Positions 7,467-14,787 of a stretch of 64,000 nucleotides of DNA are shown one piece after another. The notes beneath the pieces are model-generated. The model searched no databases, was not told the origin of the DNA, and saw only the letters and a program-made list of their open reading frames with translations. The stretch is from JAAYYM01 sp964631375. GTDB taxonomy: Bacteria > Bacillota > Clostridia > Lachnospirales > Lachnospiraceae. Numbering within the stretch: position 1 is the stretch's first letter; each line of letters begins with the position of its first letter. The position numbers were made by a program, and so were the translations under genes. The stretch lies in NCBI GenBank assembly GCA_964631375.1, contig CAZVYQ010000003.1:1-64000 (forward strand), written 5' to 3'.

Positions 7467-7991
7467 TCAATTAAACATGTTTCCAATTTTCTTAATGTAA
7501 CGACCGCTCCCCTGCTCCAATAATGTAAAGCCACAGGAACGCAACGTTCCTCCGGAAGCCATGTTTTCTATATCAATGTCTGCTGTCACAATCTTTGCAT
7601 CCTGAAATGAAGAAATCTGATCAACCAACATCTGAACCATTTTCCTGCCAAGTCCTTTGCCCAGATAGGTTTCTTCCCCAATCAAATAGTCAATTCCATA
7701 TGCACCATCAAGCGATAGATTCCCAAAGTCTTCATCGCTATCTGTGCATTTATAATATAGGCATAATCCAATTGGTTTTCCCTGACACTGTACGATCAGA
7801 TACGTAATCCACCGGAACTCCCCTTGATACTCCTTGATCTCAGACATCCAATCATCAATCGTAATCCCCATAGCAGGAATTTCATACCATCTCTTTACAT
7901 GTTGCTTATTCAGCCAATTTTCAATTAACGGAATGTCATCATCACACAATAGCCTGAGTTCTAACATATTTTCTTTTAATATTGTTTTCAT
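7467..7991 (-). CDS. GNAT N-acetyltransferase, AAC(6')-like
   Basis: A 174-residue GNAT protein. LRLLCDDDIPLIENWLNKQHVKRWYE near the start and GIDYLIGEETYLGKGLGRKMVQML in the middle match the acetyl-CoA binding fold of the Acetyltransf_8 group, which includes AAC(6') aminoglycoside acetyltransferases. The GLGRKM loop is the pyrophosphate-binding motif. AsDxxN-like residues late in the protein (DIENMASGGTLRSCGFTLLE) follow the usual pattern. The start ATG at 7991 has GGAGG 7 nt upstream. Substrate is unknown; resistance to aminoglycosides should not be assumed, since many chromosomal relatives act on other amines. The gene stands alone. Confidence 0.8.
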   Translation of the reverse strand: MKTILKENMLELRLLCDDDIPLIENWLNKQHVKRWYEIPAMGITIDDWMSEIKEYQGEFRWITYLIVQCQGKPIGLCLYYKCTDSDEDFGNLSLDGAYGIDYLIGEETYLGKGLGRKMVQMLVDQISSFQDAKIVTADIDIENMASGGTLRSCGFTLLEQGSGRYIKKIGNMFN

Positions 7992-8012
7992 ATCATGTCC
8001 TCCATAGATTTA

Positions 8013-9272
8013 CTAAATATACCAATAAGGAATCTGTAATACATTCTCTCTCAGTGCCCCAGGAAGCGGACACATACATATGACTGCTCCGGTGCCACGT
8101 TTCTTATCTGGTACATCATCCAGTATCTGAAAGGCTGAAGTCATATCCGCTGTTACATTGCTATTTTGCTTGATTTCAATCGGATACAGAATGCCATCCT
8201 GCTCAATAATAAAATCAATCTCGCCCTCCTCGATACTCTCCTCTCCGTTTTTTTTCACCTTTTTTCTGTCTTTTCCACGATAATAGGAGACAAAATAGCG
8301 ATAGTCCATTCCACGATTAGAATAACTCTTTAATATCTCCGATATTACAAAAGTTTCAAAAAAAGCTCCGCTCATAGCTCCGTTCGCTAGTGTTTCCGGT
8401 GTCAACCATCTAGTCAGATATGCTGCCAGACCTGTATCTCGGAAGTACAATTTGGGTGTTTTAATTGCACGTTTTAGCACATTAGAGGAAAACGGTTCCA
8501 AAATATATACAATGCCCGATGCCTCCAAAACAGACACCCAGCTCTTGATTGTATTAGCATCCTTACCTACTTCATTTGCTATATTAGAATAATTCAGCAT
8601 ATGTCCTGTTCTGGCTGCACAAGCAATCATAAATCTCCGAAATGCATCCAAATCCTGAACAGCTGCTAATTCCCTTACATCCCGTTCCAGATAAGTCTTA
8701 ATATAACTCGCAAAATAGATTGACCAGTCAACATCTGTATCCTGTAATGCCGGATATCCTCCACGGTGTATAATATTCCATATATTACCTGGATTTTTAG
8801 CATCTTTCTCTCGTATCTTTAAATAATCCATCGTTGGTAAAAATGGAGCATGAAAAGTACTTCTTGTCAGTTCTCTTAAGGATAATGGTGCCAATTCTAC
8901 GATCGCAATTCTTCCTGCCATAGAATCAGAAACCATATCCATCAATTTGAAAGGCTGAGAACCCGACAACAGAAACAAACCATTCTTCTGATTCTGATCA
9001 CAAGCCATCTTTATATGGCGAAATAATGAGGGAACATATTGAACCTCATCCAGAAAAACCGGAGGTTCATTCATCATCATAAACATATCCGGATTGTTCT
9101 TTGCCTGCTCCTCTACAAAGGGATCATCAAATGTAATCTCTTTTACATCAGGGTACATTTTCTTAATGATTGTAGATTTACCAGTCTGTCTGGCCCCTGT
9201 AACCAATACAGACTTAAACGTATTCACTGCTTTCTCAATCACATCTTCAACTGTTCTCTGGATATATTCCAT
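8013..9272 (-). CDS. AAA family ATPase with DUF4143 domain
   Basis: A 419-residue, apparently complete ATP-binding protein. The N-terminal AAA_14 domain has Walker A VTGARQTGKSTI (residues ~23-34), Walker B PPVFLDEVQYVP and a sensor-like LFLLSGSQPF. The C-terminal DUF4143 part includes YRYFVSYYRGKD and EIDFIIEQDGILYPIEIKQN, the D-x(n)-ExK pattern typical of PD-(D/E)XK nuclease folds. Family members are abundant in gut bacteria and mostly uncharacterised. The ATG at 9272 has GAGGGG upstream and a promoter at 9326-9355. It is monocistronic. Confidence 0.85.
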   Translation of the reverse strand: MEYIQRTVEDVIEKAVNTFKSVLVTGARQTGKSTIIKKMYPDVKEITFDDPFVEEQAKNNPDMFMMMNEPPVFLDEVQYVPSLFRHIKMACDQNQKNGLFLLSGSQPFKLMDMVSDSMAGRIAIVELAPLSLRELTRSTFHAPFLPTMDYLKIREKDAKNPGNIWNIIHRGGYPALQDTDVDWSIYFASYIKTYLERDVRELAAVQDLDAFRRFMIACAARTGHMLNYSNIANEVGKDANTIKSWVSVLEASGIVYILEPFSSNVLKRAIKTPKLYFRDTGLAAYLTRWLTPETLANGAMSGAFFETFVISEILKSYSNRGMDYRYFVSYYRGKDRKKVKKNGEESIEEGEIDFIIEQDGILYPIEIKQNSNVTADMTSAFQILDDVPDKKRGTGAVICMCPLPGALRENVLQIPYWYI

Positions 9273-9325
9273 ATGATCCCCTCTTTATTGTTGACTAATC
9301 TGTATTTTGATTCCGTATTAGTCAT

Positions 9326-9355
9326 AGCATAACACAAATTGTACTAAATATTCAA
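9326..9355 (-). promoter_or_regulatory. Promoter of the AAA/DUF4143 gene
   Basis: On the minus strand, TTGAAT (9350-9355), an 18-nt spacer and TATGCT (9326-9331), ending 54 nt before the start codon. Confidence 0.5.
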
Positions 9356-9393
9356 CTACTCAGCGATTTCTTTTTGATTTTCTGATATATTTG

Positions 9394-9440
9394 ATATAGC
9401 GACACGAATGCCTGCTGCTTCTAACATGGTCGTGTCAGGT
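9394..9440 (-). pseudogene. Short relic of a Cof-type HAD phosphatase gene
   Basis: Read on the minus strand this stretch encodes DTTMLEAAGIRVAIS, nearly the same as DTTMLAAAGIGVAMA in the intact HAD gene at 10331-11155, with close nucleotide agreement over about 43 bases. No start, stop or other HAD motif surrounds it, so it is a degraded duplicate or the leftover of a lost paralogue. Confidence 0.65.
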
Positions 9441-9449
9441 CTGTCCTGC

Positions 9450-9478
9450 TTGAAACTTCGTAGGAGACATACTATAAT
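9450..9478 (+). promoter_or_regulatory. Promoter of the histidine phosphatase gene
   Basis: TTGAAA (9450-9455), a 17-nt spacer and a perfect TATAAT (9473-9478), 57 nt before the ATG at 9535. Confidence 0.75.
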
Positions 9479-9534
9479 GAGAGGGCTGTGCAAGCAGATT
9501 AGAATTGAATGAAGATGCGAGAGGATGATACTTT

Positions 9535-10266
9535 ATGAAACTACTGTTTATTAGACATGGAGATCCCGACTATACGATTGATTCTCTCACAGAGAAGGGA
9601 TGGCGTGAGGCAGAGATCTTGTCACATAGGATTAAGAAGCTCGAAGTAAAGAAGTTCTATGTATCGCCACTGGGACGTGCCAAGGATACGGCATCTCTTA
9701 CTTTAAAGGCCATGAACAGAACTGCTGTGGAATGTGATTGGCTGCGTGAATATGCGCCGAAAATCCACCGTCCTGACAGAAAAGACACTCTATCGATTTC
9801 CTGGGACTGGCTTCCACAGGATTGGATGAATGAAAAAAATTATTACGACCCGGAAAAATGGACTTCCACGCAAATCATGCAGGATGGTCATAATCGTGAG
9901 GAATATGAATGGATCACAGCTGAGTTTGACCAGCTACTATCTACACATGGATATCAGAGAGAGAAGAATTACTATCGTGTGAACAATGCCAATACCGATA
10001 CCCTTGTGTTCTTCTGCCATTTCGGAGTACAATGTGTCTTATTAAGCCACCTGCTTGGTATCTCTCCGATGATTCTATGGCATGGTGCCTGTGCTGCTCC
10101 GACTTCTGTAACAACAGTGGCTACTGAGGAACGCAGACAAGGTATTGCTTCCTTTCGGATCATCGGCTTTGGGGATACATCACATCTGTATGAAGCTAAC
10201 GAGCCTGTGTCAGCTTCCGCAAGATTCTGCGAAACCTATGACAATGAAAATGAAAGACATGATTAG
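9535..10266 (+). CDS. Histidine phosphatase family protein (phosphoglycerate mutase-like)
   Basis: A 243-residue cytoplasmic phosphatase. The N-terminal LLFIRHGDPDYT carries the catalytic RHG, FYVSPLGRAKDTA the second phosphate-binding Arg, and VFFCHFGVQC the C-terminal catalytic His. An acidic residue about 80 residues after the RHG (REYAPKIH) fits the acid/base position. It is longer than simple cobC-like members because of an insert rich in Trp and Asp (SWDWLPQDWMNEKNYYDPEKW). The start has AGAGGAT upstream and a strong promoter at 9450-9478. The substrate cannot be told from sequence. It converges on the HAD gene downstream. Confidence 0.88.
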   Translation: MKLLFIRHGDPDYTIDSLTEKGWREAEILSHRIKKLEVKKFYVSPLGRAKDTASLTLKAMNRTAVECDWLREYAPKIHRPDRKDTLSISWDWLPQDWMNEKNYYDPEKWTSTQIMQDGHNREEYEWITAEFDQLLSTHGYQREKNYYRVNNANTDTLVFFCHFGVQCVLLSHLLGISPMILWHGACAAPTSVTTVATEERRQGIASFRIIGFGDTSHLYEANEPVSASARFCETYDNENERHD

Positions 10267-10330
10267 AGTCAGTGACAAATGATTCTTTACCTGTTCTCTA
10301 AAGATGACTCATCCGTATTCCGATTTCGAA

Positions 10331-11155
10331 TCAGTCATCGGATAATATAAATCGCTCAATAATCTCTGCTATCCCATCATGATCGTTGTCATTGACAGTG
10401 ACGTAATCTGCTGCTGCCTTTGCTTTCTCTGCTCCGTTTGCCATGGCAACGCCGATGCCTGCTGCCGCTAACATGGTTGTGTCATTTTCCTCGTCTCCGG
10501 CAGCGACCGTGTTCTCAATCGGAACATTCAGATAATCACACAGGAAACGGATTCCATTACCTTTCGTGGAAGCAAGTGAACCGTACTCTAACAGCATCGG
10601 ACTCGAAAAGGTAGAAGAAACCTTGCCCTCAGCCCATGGTTCCAGATTCTTGCGAAATTCCTCGAGTCGTTCACGACCCATCAGATCCATGACAATGATC
10701 TTCATCGGTTCTTCAGTCAACGTACTCAGAATGTCATCCGTTATGATTGCAGGCATCTTGACATGTTCTCTGTAACGGGCAAGCTCAGGTGTATCTCCCT
10801 GGCTGACTACATGAGTTGCCGAATAAGTGTGTACATGACGTCCCGCTTCACGTGCCTGATCAAAAATATACTTAACATATTCAAACGAAATTGGTGAACG
10901 TAACAACGTCTTCTGCTCATAACAGTCATAGATCAGTCCGCCGTTAAATGATGACACATAAGAGCCGGGACCGGTAAATCCAAACTGCTCTGCCACGGTT
11001 AATACACTGTTGATCGGGCGTCCTGACGACAGTACGAGTTTATGCCCTGCTTTCTGCATATCGTGTATGGTATCAAGCGTATGTTGACTGATCTTCTTTT
11101 CACTGTCTAACAGCGTTCCATCCAGATCAGTAAATAATATTTTTGTTTTATTCAA
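10331..11155 (-). CDS. Cof-type HAD-IIB family phosphatase
   Basis: A 274-residue sugar-phosphate or nucleotide phosphatase. The nucleophile motif is FTDLDGTLLDSEK at residues 8-20, motif II is LVLSSGRP, motif III includes the Lys in STKGNGI, and motif IV is AAGDEENDTTMLAAAG. A C2B cap lies between motifs II and III, as in Cof/YidA proteins. Translation starts at TTG 11155 with GAGGAG about 11 nt upstream. A short relic of a second copy lies at 9394-9440. The exact substrate is unknown; relatives act on a wide range of phosphorylated metabolites. Confidence 0.9.
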   Translation of the reverse strand: MNKTKILFTDLDGTLLDSEKKISQHTLDTIHDMQKAGHKLVLSSGRPINSVLTVAEQFGFTGPGSYVSSFNGGLIYDCYEQKTLLRSPISFEYVKYIFDQAREAGRHVHTYSATHVVSQGDTPELARYREHVKMPAIITDDILSTLTEEPMKIIVMDLMGRERLEEFRKNLEPWAEGKVSSTFSSPMLLEYGSLASTKGNGIRFLCDYLNVPIENTVAAGDEENDTTMLAAAGIGVAMANGAEKAKAAADYVTVNDNDHDGIAEIIERFILSDD

Positions 11156-11185
11156 TTTGTTTTGTCTCCTCTTTCGTTTGAAATA

Positions 11186-11212
11186 GAAAAAGCCACATCA
11201 TTACCTGTGGCT
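11186..11212 (-). terminator. Intrinsic terminator overlapping the PHP gene stop
   Basis: AGCCACA (11191-11197) pairs with TGTGGCT (11206-11212). On the minus strand the stem is followed by TTTTTC, and the stop codon of the PHP gene lies in the loop. Confidence 0.8.
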
Positions 11213-12049
11213 CTTGTAGTCTTTTAATCGATCCAATAGTTCCTGTGGTACAAACAGCCTACCGTAACCGACTGCCAGATCTGTATCCGGCTTGGTCGTT
11301 CCGTGAAAATCCGAACCACCTGTGATCAGCAGATCATATTTTGCAGCCAGACGCTTGATGTCCCGTTCGTCACTGGGTGCATAGGTTGTATACACCGCCT
11401 CAATACCCTCAAGTCCGGCTTTTTTCAGTCTTGCCACAAATGCATCCAGTTTTGAGGTGCCCATATGATACAATACTGGATGTGCCAATACTGCGATTCC
11501 ACCTGCTTTATGAATGAGTTCAATCGCCTGTTCCGGCGTCACCTTCTCACGTGGCACATAACAAGGACCTGTATCTCCAATGTAACGGTCAAATGCCTCT
11601 TTCATGGATTTGATCTGTCCTGTTTCATACATATATTTTGCATAAAGACCACGTGTTACAACTGAATCTGGAAAACGTAGCTGCAATTTGGGTATTGAAA
11701 TGTCGATTCCGTGTTCCCTGAGTTTGACACACATCTTTTCATTTCGTAACTCGCGAGATTCCTGAAACCGCTCTAGATAATGTATAAAATCGGCATTTTG
11801 ATAATCGATATAAAGTCCGAGGATATGCACATCACAGCCTTCATTCTCTGTAGATAGTTCAATACCCGGCACGACCTCGATCATTCGATCACATGCGTAC
11901 TGAATCGCTTCATCCAACCCGTCTATTGTATCATGGTCTGTCAGAGCAAATGCAGCAAGCCCTTTTTCAATGGCATAGTCCACAAGCTCAGTAGGTGTAT
12001 AGGAACCATCTGATTTATTCGAATGTACATGTAAATCAATTGCCTTCAT
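11201..12049 (-). CDS. PHP domain phosphoesterase
   Basis: A 282-residue metal-dependent phosphoesterase starting MKAIDLHVHSNKSDGSYTP. Metal ligands visible are the HxH (DLHVHSNKSDG), the His/Asp in FALTDHDTIDG, the Glu in PGIELSTE, the His in IAVLAHPVLYH, and the late GGSDFHG. This set matches the PHP family related to 3',5'-nucleoside bisphosphate phosphatase and TrpH/RnaseAM, which act on 5'-phosphorylated RNA ends or bisphosphates. I chose ATG 12049, one base after the ABC-F stop, so the two are translationally coupled. A terminator closes the pair. Confidence 0.88.
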   Translation of the reverse strand: MKAIDLHVHSNKSDGSYTPTELVDYAIEKGLAAFALTDHDTIDGLDEAIQYACDRMIEVVPGIELSTENEGCDVHILGLYIDYQNADFIHYLERFQESRELRNEKMCVKLREHGIDISIPKLQLRFPDSVVTRGLYAKYMYETGQIKSMKEAFDRYIGDTGPCYVPREKVTPEQAIELIHKAGGIAVLAHPVLYHMGTSKLDAFVARLKKAGLEGIEAVYTTYAPSDERDIKRLAAKYDLLITGGSDFHGTTKPDTDLAVGYGRLFVPQELLDRLKDYKSHR

Positions 12050-12050
12050 A

Positions 12051-13688
12051 TTAGTTATCGTCGTCTTCCTTATTTGCTGTGTATACAAATCTCTTTCGAG
12101 CCATCTCATCACTTTCGAGGTACTCGTCATACGTTGTGATCTTGTCAATTAATGCTCCACCTGGCATGATCTCCATGATGCGGTTTGCCGTTGTCTGTAC
12201 AAACTGGTGATCGTGTGAAGCAAAAAGTACAACCCCGGGGAATTTGATGAGTCCGTTATTAAGTGCAGTAATGGACTCCATATCTAAGTGGTTAGTCGGC
12301 TCATCCAGGATCAAAACATTTGATGCAGAAATCATCATCTTGGATAACAGACAACGTACTTTCTCTCCACCTGACAGGATCTTCACTTTTTTCACGCCGT
12401 CCTCTCCCGGAAATAGCATTCTTCCGAGAAAGCCACGTACATAAGTCACATCCTTGACCGGAGAATAGCCTGTCAGCCAGTCGGTGATTGTCAAATCATT
12501 GTTAAATTCCTCTGTGGAATCCTTCGGAAAATATGCCTGCGTTGTGGTCACACCCCATTTATAAGTGCCCTCATCCGGCTCCATTTCTCCCATCAGGATC
12601 TTGAATAACACCGTTTTTGCCAACTCATTACCGCCGACAAACGCCACCTTATCTTCACGTCCCAGAATAAATGAAATATTGTCAAGAATCTTCTCTCCGT
12701 CAATCGTCTTTGTCAGACCCTCTACAGACAGCACTTCATTTCCAATCTCACGTTCCGGTCTAAAATCCACATAGGGATACTTTCTGGAGGACGGCTTGAT
12801 CTCATCCAGTTCGATTTTTTCCAGTGCCTTCTTACGTGAAGTTGCCTGCTTGGACTTAGAAGCATTTGCCGAGAAACGTGATATGAATTCCTGCAGCTCC
12901 TTAATCTTTTCTTCTTTCTTTTTATTGGCTTCTTTCATCTGCTTTACAAGCAGCTGGCTTGATTCATACCAGAAATCATAGTTGCCGGCATAGAGTTGGA
13001 TTTTACCATAATCAATATCTGCTGTATGAGTACATACTTTATTCAAGAAATATCTGTCATGTGATACGACAATGACTGTATTTTCAAAATTAATCAGAAA
13101 TTCCTCCAGCCATGCAATCGCATCAAGATCCAAATGGTTTGTAGGCTCATCCAATAGCAGGATATCCGGGTTACCAAACAGTGCTTTTGCAAGCAACACC
13201 TTTACCTTTTCACTACCATTCAAATCCTTCATGATAGAATAGTGATAGTCTGTATCGATTCCAAGACCATTTAACAGCATGGCAGCATTTGATTCTGCTT
13301 CCCAGCCATCCATCTCAGCAAATTCAGCCTCCAGTTCGCTGGCACGGATTCCGTCTTCATCTGAAAAATCCTCCTTGGCGTAGATTGCATCCTTTTCTTT
13401 CATGATCTGGTATAGACGTTCATTACCCATGATCACCGTATCCATAACCGGATATTCATCATATTTAAAATGATCCTGCTCCAGAACAGAAAGACGTTGT
13501 CCCGGTGTAATCGAAATATCGCCCTTTGTCGTTTCCAGATTGCCGGATAGAATACGTAAAAATGTGGATTTTCCGGCACCGTTTGCACCAATCAAACCAT
13601 AGCAGTTGCCTTCAGTGAATTTGATATTAACATCCTCAAACAACGCTTTCTTTCCTAATCTAAGTGTTACATTATTTGCACTAATCAT
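12051..13688 (-). CDS. ABC-F family ATPase, YbiT/YkpA type
   Basis: A 545-residue soluble protein with two ABC domains joined by a charged linker (about residues 230-310) and no membrane segment, as in ribosome-associated ABC-F factors. The first Walker A is intact (GANGAGKST) with Walker B LLLDEPTNHLDLDA, but its signature is LNGSEKVK instead of LSGGQ. The second Walker A is degenerate (GGNELAKTV, Ala for Gly) while its signature LSGGEKVR and LILDEPTNHLD are canonical. The N-terminus MISANNVTLRLGKKALFEDV is typical of the YbiT subgroup. It is followed by, and coupled to, the PHP gene. Confidence 0.9.
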   Translation of the reverse strand: MISANNVTLRLGKKALFEDVNIKFTEGNCYGLIGANGAGKSTFLRILSGNLETTKGDISITPGQRLSVLEQDHFKYDEYPVMDTVIMGNERLYQIMKEKDAIYAKEDFSDEDGIRASELEAEFAEMDGWEAESNAAMLLNGLGIDTDYHYSIMKDLNGSEKVKVLLAKALFGNPDILLLDEPTNHLDLDAIAWLEEFLINFENTVIVVSHDRYFLNKVCTHTADIDYGKIQLYAGNYDFWYESSQLLVKQMKEANKKKEEKIKELQEFISRFSANASKSKQATSRKKALEKIELDEIKPSSRKYPYVDFRPEREIGNEVLSVEGLTKTIDGEKILDNISFILGREDKVAFVGGNELAKTVLFKILMGEMEPDEGTYKWGVTTTQAYFPKDSTEEFNNDLTITDWLTGYSPVKDVTYVRGFLGRMLFPGEDGVKKVKILSGGEKVRCLLSKMMISASNVLILDEPTNHLDMESITALNNGLIKFPGVVLFASHDHQFVQTTANRIMEIMPGGALIDKITTYDEYLESDEMARKRFVYTANKEDDDN

Positions 13689-13712
13689 TACAAAAAAATC
13701 CTTTCCTGACTG

Positions 13713-13735
13713 TCAGTATTCGCATCTAATACTGA
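13713..13735 (-). repeat. Inverted repeat in the ABC-F leader
   Basis: TCAGTATT (13713-13720) and AATACTGA (13728-13735) with a 7-nt loop lie 25-47 nt before the ABC-F start codon. It may be a leader hairpin or an operator. Confidence 0.5.
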
Positions 13736-13834
13736 TATGTTAACGTTATGCCGCCAATTCTTTATTGTACATGAAATGAGAAAAAAAGCAAGTAGATTCA
13801 GTTGATTCTTACAGAGTCGAATTTGATCATAACA

Positions 13835-13885
13835 AAAAAGAATTCATTGAACCACCTTATAGGTAAGTTTCAATGAATTCTTTTA
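13835..13885 (-). terminator. Intrinsic terminator of the small acidic protein gene
   Basis: AAAAGAATTCATTGAA (13836-13851) and its reverse complement (13869-13884) form a 16-bp stem; on the minus strand a T6 run follows. The gene stop is at 13896. Confidence 0.85.
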
Positions 13886-13895
13886 TAAACACTCA

Positions 13896-14159
13896 CTAGC
13901 CTTCTACGATCAGGTATCTTCCATCCGGAATCTTAAAGACTTCTGAAGCTTCTTCGATATCATCCAGATTCATGCCTTCCAAATCCACACCATTTTCGTC
14001 GAAATAATCCCAGACTTCCTGTAGGGAATCCACTACAACTGCCAGACAGTCTTCCAGAAAAGCCTCTGCTTCTTCCAGAGTATCAGCTACGTTCTCATCA
14101 AAGAGTTTGCTCTGATTTTCCAGAAATACCTTCAATACTTCGTCATCATATTCATGCAT
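13896..14159 (-). CDS. Small acidic conserved-type protein, function unknown
   Basis: An 87-residue, strongly acidic protein (MHEYDDEVLKVFLENQSKLF...) with predicted helices and a final DGRYLIVEG strand. The ATG at 14159 has GGAGGG upstream and a strong terminator follows, so it is a real gene. I recognise the pattern from clostridial genomes but know no experimentally supported function. It follows maf on the same strand with 46 nt between, and could be read through from the maf operon. Confidence 0.7.
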   Translation of the reverse strand: MHEYDDEVLKVFLENQSKLFDENVADTLEEAEAFLEDCLAVVVDSLQEVWDYFDENGVDLEGMNLDDIEEASEVFKIPDGRYLIVEG

Positions 14160-14205
14160 AGCACAACCCTCCTCCCTTTTTTCCTTTCTTGATTGGTTTC
14201 ACAAC

Positions 14206-14787
14206 CTATAATCCTAATTTTCTATATTCTGAACAAATCTGTGCAATCGGAAATCCGACTACATTATAATACTCACCATGAATGCTTTTGATGTATATGC
14301 ATCCTCTGCCCTGTATCGCATAGGCTCCTGCTTTATCCATCGGCTCTCCTGAAGCTACATATTCAGATACTTCTACATCACTCATGGGAGACATCTCAAC
14401 TTCTGTTTTTACATGAAATGTGTGAGTTTGTAATACGCCATTTCTATCGTATACAAATGTTACGCCGGTATAAACCTGGTGAAGATGCCCTTGCAGCATC
14501 GTAAGCATTGCCACAGCATCCTGCGTATCTGCAGGCTTTCCTAAGATATGATCCTTGTAACTGACAATGGTATCGGCACCAATCACAAGAAAATTCTTTT
14601 GTACCGATAATCCAGTGGCAACATCCTCTGCCTTCTGTCTTGACAGATCCTCTACCACCTCCTCAGGTAGTACCTTGTTGGTTCTCTCCTCAGATAACGT
14701 CGGCAGTATCACCTGAAACGGAATTCCTGCCTGCGTTAAAATCATGCTTCTGCGTGGAGAACCTGATGCTAATATAATACTCCTCAT
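14206..14787 (-). CDS. maf: Maf-family nucleotide pyrophosphatase
   Basis: A 193-residue house-cleaning enzyme that hydrolyses modified or non-canonical nucleoside triphosphates such as dTTP/UTP. It begins MRSIILASGSPRRSMIL, the conserved Maf phosphate-binding motif, and continues with VIGADTIVSYKDHILGKP (catalytic Asp) and AGAYAIQGRGCIYIKSIHGEYYNVVGFP. The length is normal. The ATG at 14787 overlaps the polyphosphate kinase stop as ATGA, with GGAGGAG upstream; an in-frame extension upstream lacks Maf similarity. As last gene of the ppx-ppk operon it links nucleotide clean-up with phosphate-polymer metabolism. Confidence 0.92.
   Translation of the reverse strand: MRSIILASGSPRRSMILTQAGIPFQVILPTLSEERTNKVLPEEVVEDLSRQKAEDVATGLSVQKNFLVIGADTIVSYKDHILGKPADTQDAVAMLTMLQGHLHQVYTGVTFVYDRNGVLQTHTFHVKTEVEMSPMSDVEVSEYVASGEPMDKAGAYAIQGRGCIYIKSIHGEYYNVVGFPIAQICSEYRKLGL

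Noticed and set aside
7467..7991. Aminoglycoside resistance gene call
   Set aside because: Only family-level GNAT similarity; no residue pattern that fixes the substrate.
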